A DNA stretch of 64,000 nt from Neodontobutis hainanensis (taxonomy: Eukaryota > Chordata > Actinopteri > Gobiiformes > Odontobutidae). Shown here piece after piece: positions 25,113 to 38,205 of the stretch. The notes beneath the pieces were generated by a model, which saw only the letters and a list, made by a program, of their open reading frames with translations, was not told the DNA's origin and did no database searches. Every line of letters starts with the position of its first letter. Position 1 is the stretch's first letter. The position numbers were made by a program, and so were the translations under genes. The stretch spans positions 62,001-126,000 of the forward strand of contig JALDNG010000464.1 of assembly GCA_024349245.1 (NCBI GenBank). Direction: 5' to 3'.

Positions 25113-25583
25113 CAGAGTATGTGAGCGGTACGGAGTGGGAGCGGAGCTGTGTGATTTTGCCCGGTGCGAGGAGCGGATTTTTTAAATGTTGGAGCGTTGT
25201 GATTTTCTCCCGCTCCGAAACGCTCCACTATTGCTCAATTACCAATCACGAGCCAAGAGTCCAAGGACCAAACCATTGTCAGAAGACAGAGGGGTTTGGG
25301 GCTGTTCAGTGTTCAAAATTCCAATAAAGTATGGATGTTCTTCTCTTAGTACTGCGTTTTCGTTTTACACTACATGCATCTTCTGATCAGACACTGGTGT
25401 TATTAAAAAAATAAAAATAAAATAAAAACCTTGGAGCGAAAACGGAGCGAGACGTATAAGGACGGAGCGGGGGAGGGAGCGAGGAGTGGAAAATTGCACA
25501 GCCAGAGCTTGAGCGGAGTGATTATGAGAAAATTTGAGCGTGGAGCGCAAATTGTTGTCGCTCCGCTCCGCTCACATACCCTG
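25113..25583. mobile_element. Non-autonomous hAT-type MITE, 471 bp
   Basis: The element begins CAGAGTATGTGAGCGG and ends CCGCTCACATACCCTG, whose reverse complement is CAGGGTATGTGAGCGG. The terminal inverted repeats therefore match at 15 of 16 positions. It is flanked by the 8-bp duplication GTTCTAAT, the target length characteristic of hAT transposases. The interior carries GGAGCG-rich sub-terminal repeats (GAGCGGAGC, GGAGCGAG), which hAT transposases commonly bind, and an AT-rich centre. No transposase is encoded, so mobilisation would have needed an enzyme supplied from elsewhere. Several short open frames inside are not recognisable. Family assignment rests on termini and duplication length. 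Confidence 0.88.
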
Positions 25584-25591
25584 GTTCTAAT
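25584..25591. repeat. Right 8-bp target-site duplication of the hAT MITE
   Basis: GTTCTAAT, identical to 25105-25112. The 23-bp array resumes in phase from here (GTTCTAATGCACGTC). Confidence 0.85.
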
Positions 25592-28500
25592 GCACGTCTA
25601 TCGTCTGTTCTAATGCTCGTCCACAATTTGTTCTAAGGCAGGTCTTTAGTCTGTACTACTGCACATCTACAGTCTCTTCTACTGGACATCTAGAGTATGT
25701 TCTAATGCTCGTCTACAGTCTGTTCTATTGTACGTCTACAGTCTGTTCTAATGCACATCTACAGTCTATTCAACTGCACGTCTAGAGTCTGTTCAACTGC
25801 ATCTCAACAATCTGTTCTAATGCCAGTTTACAGTCTGTACCTCTGCTCTACTGCAGTCTGTTCTACTGCACATCTACAGTCTGTTCTAATGCGCATCAAC
25901 AGTCTGTTCTAATGCAAGTCTACAGTCTGTACTACTGCTCATCTACAGTCTGTTCTACTGCACGTCTACAGTCTGTTCTGATAAACGTCTACAGTCTGTT
26001 CTACTACACATCTACAGTCTCTACTACTGCACTTCTAAAGTCTGTTCTAATGCACATCTACGGTCTGTTCTAGTGCAGGTCCACAGTCTGTTCTAATAAA
26101 CGTCTACAGTCTGTTCTACTGCACATCTACAGTCTGTACTACTGCACTTCTACAGTCTTTTCTAATGCTCGTCTACAGTCTGTATTACTGCACCTCTACA
26201 ATCTGTTCTAAAGAATGTCTAGAGTGTTTTCTAATACCCATATACAGTCTGTTCTAATGTTCGTCTACAGTCTGTACTACTGCATCTCTACAGTGTATTC
26301 TTCTGCATATTGTCAGTCTGTTCTACTGGACGTTTTTAGTCTGTTCTAAAGCTCGTCTGCAGTCAGTTCTAAAGCCAATCTAGAGTCTGTACTACTGCTG
26401 CTCTGAAGTATGTTCAACTGCATGTCTACAGTCTGTTCAACTGCACCTCTACAGTCTGTTCTAATGCCAGTTTACAGTCTGTACTATTGCTCTACTATAG
26501 TCTCTTCATTTGCACGTCTACAGTCTGTTTTACTGCACATCTACAGTCTGTTCTAATGTACATCTACTGTCTGTTCTAATGCCAGTCTAGAGTCTGAACT
26601 ACTGCTGCTCTGCAGTCTGTTTTACTGCAAGTCTACATTCGGTTCTACTGCACATCTACAGTCTGTTCTAATGCACAGCTACAGTCTGTTCAACTGCAAT
26701 TCTACAGTCTGTACTACTGCACCTCTACAATCTGTTCTAAAGCATGTCTACAGTCTTTTCTAATACTCATGTACAGTCTGTTCTAATGCTTGTGTAAAGT
26801 CTCAACTACTGCCCTCTACAGTCTATTCTTCTGCACATCGTCAGCCTGTTCTACTGCACGACTATAGTCTGTTTTAATAAACGTCTACAGTCTCTTCTAA
26901 TGCACATCTACAGTCTGTTCTACTGGACGTCTACATTTTGTTCTAATAATTGTCTAGAGTTTGTTCTACTGCACGTCTACAGTCTGTTCTAATACTTGTC
27001 AACAGTCTGTACTACTGCACCTCTACAGTCTCTTCTACTGCACATCTACAGTTTGTTATAATGGTCATCTACAGTCTGTACTACTGCACCTCTACAGTCT
27101 GTTTTAAAGCACGTCTACAGTCTTTTCTAATACTCATGTACAGTCTGTTCTAATGCTTGTGTAAAGTCTCAACTACTGCACCTCTACAGTCTATTCTTCT
27201 GCACATTGTCAGTCTTTTCTACTGCACATCTACAGTATGTTCTAATGGACATCTACAGTCTGTTCTAATGCACATCCACAGTCTGTTCAACAGCATGTCT
27301 ACAGTCTGTTCAACTGAACCTTAACCGTCTGTTCTAATGCCATTTTACACTCTGTACTTCTGCTATACTGCAGTCTATACTTCTGCACGTCTACAGTCTG
27401 TTTTACAGCACATATACAGTCTGTTCTAATGCACATCTACAGTCTCTTCTAATGCAAATCTACAATCTGTACTATTGCTCACATAGTCTGTTCTACTGCC
27501 CATCTACAGACTGTTCTGATAAACTTCTATAGTCTGTTCTAATGCATATCTACAGTATCTACTACTGCACTTCTAAAGTCTGTGCTAATGCACATCTACA
27601 GTCTGTTCTAATGCAAGTCTAAAGCCTGTACTACTGCAGGTCTACAGTCTGTTATAATGAACGTCTACAGTCTGTTCTACTGCACATCTACAGTCTGTTC
27701 TAAAGCATGTCTAGAGTGTTTTTTAATACTCATATACAGTCTGTTCTAATGCTAGTCTATAGTCTGAACTACAGCACCTTTACAATCTCTTCTAAAGCAT
27801 GTCTAGAGTGTTTTCTAATACTCAAATAGAGTATGTTTTAATGCTCGTCAACAGTCTGAACTACTGCACCTCTACAGTCTGTTCTAAAGCATGTCTAGAA
27901 CGTTTTCTAAGACTCATTTACAGTCTGTTCTAAGACTTGTCTACAGTATGAACTACTGCACTTCTAAAGTCTAGTCCTCTGAAGTATTGTCAGTCTGTTC
28001 TACTGCAATTCTACAGTCTGTTCTAAAAATTGTCTATAGTCCGTTCTACTGCACGTCTACAGTCTTTTCTAATAATTGTCGACAGTCTGTACTACTGCAC
28101 CTCTACAGTTTCTTCTACTGCACATCTACAGTCTGTTCTAATGCACGTCTATATTCTGTTCAAATGCTCGTCCACAGTCTAATCTAATTGTCAGTCTGTT
28201 TTACTGGATAATTACAGTCTATTCTAATGCTCATCTAGAGTCTGTTCTAAAGCCAATCTAGAGTCTGTACTACTGCATCTCTACAGAGTGTTCTATTGTA
28301 CGTCTACAGTCTGTTCTACTGCACGACTATAGTCCGTTTTAATAAACGTCTACAGTCTCTTCTAATGCACATCTACAGTCTGTTCTACTGGATGTCTAGA
28401 GTCTGTTCTAATAATTGTCAACATTCTGTACTACTGCACCTCTACAGTCTGTTCTAAAGCATGTCTACAGAGTTTTCTAATACTCATGTATAGTCTGTTC

Positions 28501-29418
28501 TAATGCTCGTGTAAAGTCATAACTACTGCACCTCTACAGTCTATTCTTCTGCACATCGTCGGTCTATTCTACTGCACATCTACAGTCTGTTCTAATGCAC
28601 ATCTACAGTCTGTTAAACTGCACGTCTACAGTCTGTTCTAATAAACGTCTACAGTTTGTTCGACTGCACATCTACAGGCTCTACTCCTGCACTTCTAAAG
28701 TCTGTTCTAATGCTTACCTACAATCTGTTCTACTGCATGTCTACAGTCCGTTCTAATGCTCGTCCACAGTCTGTTCTAATGCAGTCTGTACTACTGCACA
28801 TCTATAGTCTGTTCTATTGCTTGAAAACAGTCTGTTCTATTGCCCAATAACAGTCTTTACTACTCCACCTCTACAGTTTGTTCTTCTTCTCCTCTACAGT
28901 CTGTTCTACAGCAGGTCCACAGTCTGTTCTAATGCCAGTCTAGAGTCTGTACGACTGCTGCTCTGCAGTCTGTTCTACTGCAAGTCTACATTCTGTTCTA
29001 CTGCACATCTACAGTCTGTTCTAATGCACATCTACTGTCTATTCAACTGCAAGTATACAGTCTGTTCTACTGCTCGTCTACAGTCTATTCTAATGTACGA
29101 CTATAGTCTGTTTTAATAAAGGTCTACAGTCTCTTCTAATGCACATCCACAGTTAGTTCTAATGCACATCTACAGTATGTTCTAATAATTGTCTAGAGTC
29201 TGTTTTACTGCATGTCTACTGTCTGTTATAATAATTGTCAACATTCTGTACTACTGCACCTCTACAGTCTCTTCTACTGCATGTCTACAGTCTGTTCTAC
29301 TGCATGTCTACAGTCTGTTCTAATGCCAATTTACAGTCTGTACTACTGTTGTACTGCAGCCTTATCTACTGCATGTCTACAGTCTATTGAACTGCACATC
29401 TACAATCTGTTCTAATTG

Positions 29419-29434
29419 TTAGGGTTAGGGTTAG
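29419..29434 (+). repeat. Interstitial telomere-type tract (TTAGGG) at an array inversion point
   Basis: TTAGGGTTAGGGTTAG is 2.7 perfect units of the vertebrate telomere repeat. To its left the 23-bp unit reads CTACAGTCTGTTC; from 29440 onward it reads ACAGACTGTAG, so the strand of the array flips exactly here. A few bases of TTGTCC separate the tract from the first forward unit. The arms do not pair as a perfect palindrome close to the junction, so this is not a very recent fold-back. Confidence 0.9.
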
Positions 29435-31267
29435 TTGTCCAATAGAACAGACTGTAGCCGAGCAGTAGATTAGAATGTAGACTTGCAATAGAACAGACTG
29501 TAGATGTGCAGTAGAACAGACTGTAGACGTTTAATAAAAGAGACTATAGTCGTGCAGTACAACAGAGTGTAGAGGAAAAGTAGATTAGAATGTAGACTTG
29601 CAATAGAACAGACAATGGAGGTGCAGTTGAACAGACTGTAGAGCGGCAGTAGTACAGTCTGTAGAATGGCTTTAGAACTGACTATAGACGATCATAGAGG
29701 ACCATTAGAACAGACTGTAGATGTGCAGTAGAAGAGACTTTAGAGGTGCAGTTGTACAGAATCTTGACAATTATTAGAACAGACTGTAGACGTCTAGTAG
29801 AAGAGACTGTAGATGTGCATTAGAACAGATTGTAGATGTGCATTAGAAGAGACTGTAGACGTTTATTAAAAATGACAATAGTCGTGCAGTAGAACAGACT
29901 GTAGACCTCTAGTTGAACAGACTGTAGCTGTGCATTAGAACAAACTGTAGACATGCAGTAGAACAGACTGTAGAGGAGCAGTAGAACAAACTGTAGAGCT
30001 GGAGTAGTAAAGACTGTTATTGGGCAGTAAAACAGACTATATTCGAGCAATAGAACAGACAATAGATGTGTGGTCATACAGATTGCATTAGAACTGACTA
30101 TGGATGAGCATTTGAACAGACTATAGACGTGCATTAGTAGAGACTGTAGATGTGCAGTAGAAGAGACTTTAGAGGTGCAGTAGTACAGACTGTAGGCGTG
30201 CATTAGAACAGACTGTAGATGTGCATTAGAACAGACTGTAGATGTGCAATCAAACAGACTGTAGACGTGCAGTAGAACAGACTGCAGTGGAGCAGTAGTA
30301 CAGACTGTAAACTGGCATTAGAACAAACTGTAGAGGTGCAGTTGTACAGACTGTAAACGAGCATTAGAAAAGACTGTATATGAGTATTAAAAAACAATCT
30401 AGACATGCTTTAGAACAGAATGTAGAGGTGCAGTAATACAGACTGTAGACGAGCATTAGAACAGACTGTATATGAGTATTAGCAAACAATCTAGACATGC
30501 TTTAGAACAGAATGTAGAAGTGCAGTAGAACAGACTGTATATGTTTATTAAAACAGACTGTAGTTGTGCAGTAGAACAGACTGAAAACGAGCAGTAGATT
30601 AGAATGTAGACTTGCAATAGAACAGACTTTAGAGGTCCAGTTGAACAGATTGTAGACGTGCAGTTGAACAGACTTCAGAGCAGCAGTAGTACATACTCTA
30701 GAATGGCTTTGAACTGATTGTAGATGAGCATTAGAACTGACTGTAGACGACCATTAGAACAGACAGTAGATGTGCATTAGAACAGACTCCAGACAATTAT
30801 TAGAACATACTGTAGACTTCCAGTAGAACAGACTGTAGCTGTGCATTAGAACAGACTGTAGATGTGCTTTAGAACAGAATGTAGACTTGCAGTAGAACAG
30901 ACTATAGTTGTGCGGTAGTACAGACTGCATTAGAACAGACTGTGGACGAGCATTTGAACAGACTATAGACGTGCATTAGAACAGAAAGTAGATGTGCAGT
31001 AGAAGAGACTGTAGAGTTGCAGTAGTACAGACTGTCGACAATTATTAGAAAAGACTGTAGACGTGCAGTAGAACGGACTGTAGACAATTATTAGAACAAA
31101 CTGTAGACTTGCAGTAGAACAGACTGACAATGCTTCAGAGGAATAGACTATAGTGGTGCAGTGGTTCAGACTGTAGACGAGCATTAGAACAGACTGTATA
31201 TGAGTATTAGAAAACACTCTAGACATGCTATAGAAAAGACTGTAGATGTGCAGTTGAACAGACTGTA

Positions 31268-32917
31268 GACGTTCATTTTAACAGACTGTAGTCCTGCAGT
31301 AGAAGAGACCGTAGATGAGCAGTAGTACAGAATGTACACTTGCATTAGAACAGACTTTAGAAGTGCAGTAGTAGAAACTGTAGATATGCAGTAGAACAGA
31401 CTGTAGAAGTTTATCAGAACAGACTGTAGACGTGCAGTAGAACAGACTTTAGGTAAGCAGTAGTACAGAATGTAGACTTGCATTAGAACAGACTGTAGAT
31501 GTGCATTAGAACAGACTGTATATGTGCAGTAAAACAGACTGTAGACATGCAGTAAAACAGAATGCAGTAGAGCAGAAGTAAAGACTGTAAACTGGCACTA
31601 CAGACTGTACATGAGCATTAGAACAGACTGTATATGTGTATTAGAAAACACTGCAGACATGCTTTAGAACAGACTCTACAGGTGCGGTTGTACAGACTGT
31701 AGACGAGGATTAGAACAGACTGTATATGAGTATTAGAAAACACTCTAGACATGCTTTAGAACAGACTGTAGAAGTGCAGTAGTTCAGACTGTAAATGAGC
31801 ATTAGAACAGACTGTATATGAGAATTAGAAAACATTATAGATATGCTTTAGAACAGACTGTAGAGGTGCAGTAGTTCAGACAGTAGGCGAGCATTAGAAC
31901 AGACTGTGGACGTTTATTAGAAGAGACTGTAGACCTGCAGTAGAACAGACCATAGATGAGCAGTAGTAAAGACTGTAGACTTGCATTAGAACAGACTGTA
32001 GATGTGCAATAGAACAGACTTTAGAAGTGCAGTAGTAGAGACTGTAGATGTGCAGTAGAACAGACTGTAGATGTTTATTAGAACAGACTGTAGACGTTCA
32101 TTTTAACAGACTGTAGTCCTGCAGTAGAAGAGACCGTAGATGAGCAGTAGTACAGAATGTACACTTGCATTAGAACAGACTTTAGAAGTGCAGTAGTAGA
32201 AACTGTAGATATGCAGTAGAACAGACTGTAGAAGTTTATCAGAACAGACTGTAGACGTGCAGTAGAACAGACTTTAGGTAAGCAGTAGTACAGAATGTAG
32301 ACTTGCATTAGAACAGACTGTAGATGTGCATTAGAACAGACTGTATATGTGCAGTAAAACAGACTGTAGACATGCAGTAAAACAGAATGCAGTAGAGCAG
32401 AAGTAAAGACTGTAAACTGGCACTACAGACTGTACATGAGCATTAGAACAGACTGTATATGTGTATTAGAAAACACTGCAGACATGCTTTAGAACAGACT
32501 CTACAGGTGCGGTTGTACAGACTGTAGACGAGGATTAGAACAGACTGTATATGAGTATTAGAAAACACTCTAGACATGCTTTAGAACAGACTGTAGAAGT
32601 GCAGTAGTTCAGACTGTAAATGAGCATTAGAACAGACTGTATATGAGAATTAGAAAACATTATAGATATGCTTTAGAACAGACTGTAGAGGTGCAGTAGT
32701 TCAGACAGTAGGCGAGCATTAGAACAGACTGTGGACGTTTATTAGAAGAGACTGTAGACCTGCAGTAGAACAGACCATAGATGAGCAGTAGTAAAGACTG
32801 TAGACTTGCATTAGAACAGACTGTAGATGTGCAATAGAACAGACTTTAGAAGTGCAGTAGTAGAGACTGTAGATGTGCAGTAGAACAGACTGTAGATGTT
32901 TATTAGAACAGACTGTA
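31268..32917 (+). repeat. 825-bp tandem block duplication inside family B
   Basis: Sequence 31268-32092 is repeated at 32093-32917. Rare variants shared in order include GACGTTCATTTTAACAG, GTAGTCCTGCAGTAG, ATGTACACTTGC and GGTGCGGTTGTACAG. I saw no clear mismatch in the stretches I compared. The length is close to 36 units of 23 bp (828), so it fits unequal exchange nearly in register. Confidence 0.88.
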
Positions 32918-35900
32918 GACGTGCAGTAGAACAGACTGTAGACAAGCAGTAGTACAGAATGTAGACTTGCATTAGAACAGACTATAGAGGTGCAGTTGAA
33001 CAGACTCTAGATGAGCAGTAGAACAGACTGTAGACGTTTAATAGAACAGACTGTAAACGTGCAGTAGAACAGACTGTAGACAAGCAGTAGTACAGACTGT
33101 AGACTTGCATTAGAACAGACTATAGATGTGCTTTAGAACAGACTGTAGATGTGCAGTAAAACAGACTGTAGACATGCAGTAGAACAGACTGTGGTAGAGC
33201 AGTAGTACAGACTGTAAAATGGCATTAGAACAGACTGTAGTGGTGCAGTTGAACAGACTGTAGACTTGCAGTTGAACAGACTTTAGAGAAGCAGTAGTAC
33301 AGAGTCTAGATTGTCTTTAGAACTGACTGTAAATGAGCATTAGAAAAGACTGTAAACGTCCTGTAGAACAGACTGTAGATATGCATTAGAACAGACTGTA
33401 GACGTGCAATAGAACAGACAGTAGACGAGCATTAGAACAAACTGTAGATGTGCAATAGAAAAGACTGTAGAGGTGCAGTAGTAGAGACTGTAGATGTATA
33501 GTAGAACTGACTGTAGACGTTTATCAGAACAGATTGTAGACGTCCAGTAGAACAGACCGTAGATTTGCAGTAGTACAGACTAAAGACCTGCAATAGACAA
33601 GACTGTGGACGAGCATTAGAACAGACAATAGACGTGCATTAGAACATACTGTAGTTGTGAAGTAAAACAAGTTGTAGAGATGCAGTAGTACAGAATGTCG
33701 ACAATTATCAGAAAAGACTATAGTAGACGTACAGTAGAACAGAATGTAGACTTGCTTTAGAAATGACTGTAGATGTGCATTAGAACAGACTGTAGATGTC
33801 CAGTAGAACAGAATGACGATGTGCAGAAGAAAAGACTGTAGAGGGCAGTAGTTGAGACTTTATATGAGCATTAGAACAGACTGTACATGAGTATTAGAAA
33901 AGACTGTAGACATGCTTTAGAACAGACTGTAGAGGTCCAGTATTACAAACTCTAGACAACCATTAATACGAACTGTAGATGTGCAGTAGAAGAGACTGTA
34001 GAGGTGCAGTAGTACAGAAAGTTGACAATTATTAAAAGAGACTGTAGACGTGCATTAGAACAGACTCTAGACAATTATTAGAACAGACTGTAGACATCCA
34101 ATAGAACAGCCTGTAGATGTGCATTAGAGGAGACTGTAGACATTTATTAAAACAGACAATAGTCGTGCAGTAGAACAGACTGTAGACGTACAATAGAAAA
34201 GACTGTAGAGGTGCAGTTGAACAGACTGTAGACATGTAGTTGAACATACTTCAGATTAGCAGTAGTAATGACTCTAGATTGGCTTTAGAACAGACTGTAG
34301 ACGAGCATTAGAACAGACTGTAGACGCACATTAGAACAGACTTTATATGAGTATTAGAAAACAATCTAGACATGCTTTATAACAGACTGTAGAGGTGCAG
34401 TAGTTCAGACTGTAGACTAGCATTAGAACAGACTGTATATGAGTATTAGAAAATACTCTAGACATGCTTTAGAACAAACTGAAGAGGTGCAGTAGTTCAG
34501 ACTGTAGACGAGCATTACAACAGACTGTAGATGTGCAGTAGAAGAGACTGTAGAGCTGCAGTAGTACAGACTGTCGACAATTATTAGAAAAGACTGTAGA
34601 CGTGCAGTAGAACGGACTGTAGACAATTATTGGAACAGACTGTAGACTTGCAGTAGAACAGACTGACGATGCTGCAGAAGAATAGACTTTAAAGGTGCAT
34701 TACTATAGACTGTACACAAGAAATAGAATAGACTATATATGAGTATTAGAATAGACTGTAGACATGCTTTTAGAACAGACTGTAGAGGTGCAGTAGTACA
34801 GACTCTAGACAAGCAGTAGTACAGACTGTAGACTTGCATTAGAACAGACTGTAGATGTGCATTAGAACAGACTGTAGACATACAATAGAACAGACTGTAG
34901 AGGTGCAGTTCAACAGACTGTAGACGTGCAGTTGAACAGTCTTTAGAGCAGCAGTACTACAGACTCTAGATTGGCTTTAGAACAGACTGTAAACGTCCAG
35001 TAGAACAGACTGTCAATGTGCAGAAGAATAGACTCTAGAGGTGCAGTAGTACAGAGTGTAGATGAGGATTAGAACAGACTGTAAATGAGTATTAGAAAAC
35101 ACTGTAGAGGAACAGTCGAACAAACTGTAGAGGTCGAGTAGTAAAGACTGTTATTGGGCATTAGAACAGACTATATTCGAGCAATAGAACAGACTATAGA
35201 TGTGTGGTCGTACCGACTGCATTAGAACAGATTGAGGACGAACATTTGAAGAGACTTTAGACGTGCATTAGAACAGACTGTAGATGTGCAGTAGAAGAGA
35301 CTGTAGACAATTATTAGAACAGACTGTAGACTTGCAGTAGAACAGACTGACAATGCTTCAGAAGAAAAGACTTTAGAGATGCATTAGTACAGACTGTACA
35401 CAAGAAATAGAATAGACTATATATGAGTATTAGAATAGATTGTAGACATGCTTTAGAACAGACTGTAGAGGTGCAGTAGTACAAACTGTAGACAAGCAGT
35501 AGTACAGACTGTAGACATGCATTAGAACAGACTGTAGATGTGCATTAGAACAGACTGTAGACGTACAATAGAACAGACTGTAGAAGTGCAGTTGAACAGA
35601 CAGTAGACATGCAGTTGAATAGACTTGAGAGCAGCAGTAGTACAGACACTAGATTGGGTTTTAAAAATGACTGTAAACGTCCAGTAGAACAGACTGACAA
35701 TGTGCAGTAGAATAGACTCTAGAGGTGCATTAGTACAGACTATAGATGAGCATTAGAACAGACTGTATATGAGTATTAGAAAACACTGTAGAAATGTTTT
35801 AGAACACACTGTAGAGATGCAGTTGTACAGACTGTAGACGAGCATTAGAAAAGACTGTAGAAGTGCAGTAGTTCAGACTGTAGATGTGCAAGTGAACAGA

Positions 35901-38205
35901 CAGTAGTCATTAATTAAAACATACTGTAGTTGTGCAGTAGAACAGACTGTAGACGAGCAGTAGATTAGAATGTAGACTTGCAATAGAACAGACTGTAGAT
36001 GTGCATTAGAAGAGACTGTAGACGTCCAGTAGAACAGACTCTAGTCGTGCAGTAGAACAGACTGTAGACTTGCAGTAGAACAGACTGCAGAGCAGCAGTA
36101 GTACAGACTTTAGACATGCAGTAGAACAGACTGTAGAGGAGCAGTTGAACAAACTGTATAGGTGGAGTAGTAAAGACTGTTATTGGGCATTAGAACAGAC
36201 TATATTTGTGCAAAAGAACAGACTATAGATGTATGGTCGCACAGACTGCATTAGAACAAACTGTGGACAAGCATTTGAAAATACTATAGACGTGCATTAG
36301 AACAGACTTTAGATGTTCAGTAGAAGAGACTGTAGAGGTGCAGTATTACAGAATGTCGACAATTATCAGAAAAGACTGTAGACGTGCAGTAGAACGGATT
36401 GTAGACAATTATTAGAACAGAATGTAGACTTGCAGTAGAAGAGACTGACAATGCTTCAGAAGAATAGACTTTAGAGGTGCATTAGGACAGACTGTAGACG
36501 AGTAATAAAACAGACTGTATATGAGTATTAGAATAGATTGTAGACTTGCTTTAGAACAGACTGTAGATGTGCTGTATTACAGACTGTAGACAAACAGTAG
36601 TACAGACTGTAGACTTGCATTAGAACAGACTGTAGATGTGCATTAGAACAGACTGTAGATATACAATAGAACAGACAGTAGAGGTGCAGTTGAACAGACT
36701 GTAGACGTGCAGTTGTAGAGATTCAGTGCAGCAGTAGTACAGACTCTAGATTGGCTTTAGAACAGACTGTAGACGATCATTAGAACAGACTGTAAACGTC
36801 CAGTACAACAGACTGACAATGTGCAGAAGAAAAGACTCTTCAGGAGCAGTAGTACAGACTGTAGATGAGCATTAGAACAGACTGTATATTAGTATTAGAA
36901 AACACTCTAGAGGTGCAGTCGTAAAGACTCTAAACGAGCAGTTGTACAGACTGTAGACTTTCATTAGAACAGACTGTAGATGTGCATTAGAACAGGCTGA
37001 ATACATACAATCGAACAGACTATAGAGGTGCAGTTGAACAGACTGTAGACGTGCAGTTGAACAGAAATCAGAGCAGCAATAGTACAGACTCTAGATTTAC
37101 TTTAGAACAGACTGTAGATGAGCATTAGAAATGACTGTAAACGTCCAGTAGAACAGACAGACAATGTGCAAAAGAATAGACTCTAGAGGTGCAGTAGTAC
37201 AGACTGTAGATGAGCATTAGAACATACTGTATATGAGTATTAGAAAACAATGTAGACATGCATTAGAACAAACTGTATAGGTGAAGTTGTACAGACTGTA
37301 GATGAGCATTAGAACAGACTGTATATAAGTATTAGAAAACTTTCTAGACATTATTTAGAACAGACTGTAGAGGTGCAGTAATACAGACTGTAGACAAGCA
37401 TTAGAACAGACTGTAGAAGTGCATTAGTACAGACTGTAGAAGTGCAGTAGAACAGACTGTAGACGTGCAGTAGAACAGACTGTAGACGAGCATTAGAACA
37501 GACTGTAAACGTCCAGTAGAACAGACTGACAATGTGCAGAAGAACAGACTGTAGATGTGCAGTAGAATAGACTGTAGTTGAGCAGTAGTGCAGACTGTAT
37601 ACTTGCATAGGAACAGACTGTAAATGTGCATTAGAACAGACTGTAGATGTGCAGTAAAACAGACTGTAGACTTGCATTAGAGCAGACTGAAGACGTGCAG
37701 TAGAACAGACTAAAGACGTGCTAAAGAACAGACTGTAGACATGCAGTAGAACAGACTGTAGAGGTGGAGTAGTAAAGACTTTTATTGCGTAATAGAACAC
37801 ACTGTAGACAAGCAATAGAACAGATTGTAGATGTGCAGTAGTATAGACTGTGGACCTGCATTTGAAGAGACTGTAGATGCACAGTAGAACAGACTGTAGA
37901 CGAGCATTAGAACAGACTGTTAACGTCCAGTAGAACAGACTGACAATGTGCAGAAGAATAGACTATAGAGGTGAGGTAGTACAGACTGTAGACGAGCAGT
38001 AGAACAGACTGTAGATGAGCAGTAGTACAGACTGTAGACTTGCATTAGAACAGTCAGTAGATGTACATTAGAACAGACTGTAGATGTGCAGTAAAACAGA
38101 CTATGTTTGTAGTATGTTTCTAGTTATGTAGTAGAACAGACTGCAGTAAAACAATAGTACAGACTGTAAACTGGCATTAGAACAGACTGTAGAGGTGAAG
38201 TTGAA

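Larger units (their letters stand above)
22213..29418 (-). repeat. 23-bp minisatellite (family B), reverse-sense arm
   Basis: About 7.2 kb (roughly 290 units after removing the inserted MITE) of the 23-bp unit, reading CTACAGTCTGTTCTA on the + strand. The unit length was counted directly between successive ACAGACTG cores. A period of 23 is not a multiple of three, so open frames show a 23-residue repeat (three units). The longest are short (about 120 codons) and are not genes. The same ordered monomer subtypes occur as in the forward arm, for example TGTTTTCTAATACTCAT followed by ACAGTCTGTTCTAATGC. The arm ends exactly at the telomere-like tract at 29419. Confidence 0.95.

Noticed and set aside
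22213..29418. CRISPR-like array (short regular repeats with variable middles)
   Set aside because: The period is 23 bp without distinct spacers of 26-40 bp, units vary throughout, and the transposons around are vertebrate. It is a minisatellite.
37351..37815. 154-codon cysteine/tyrosine-rich frame with a YSLFYCTSTVCS repeat
   Set aside because: The 23-residue period equals three 23-bp units read in successive frames; it is an artefact of the tandem repeat.
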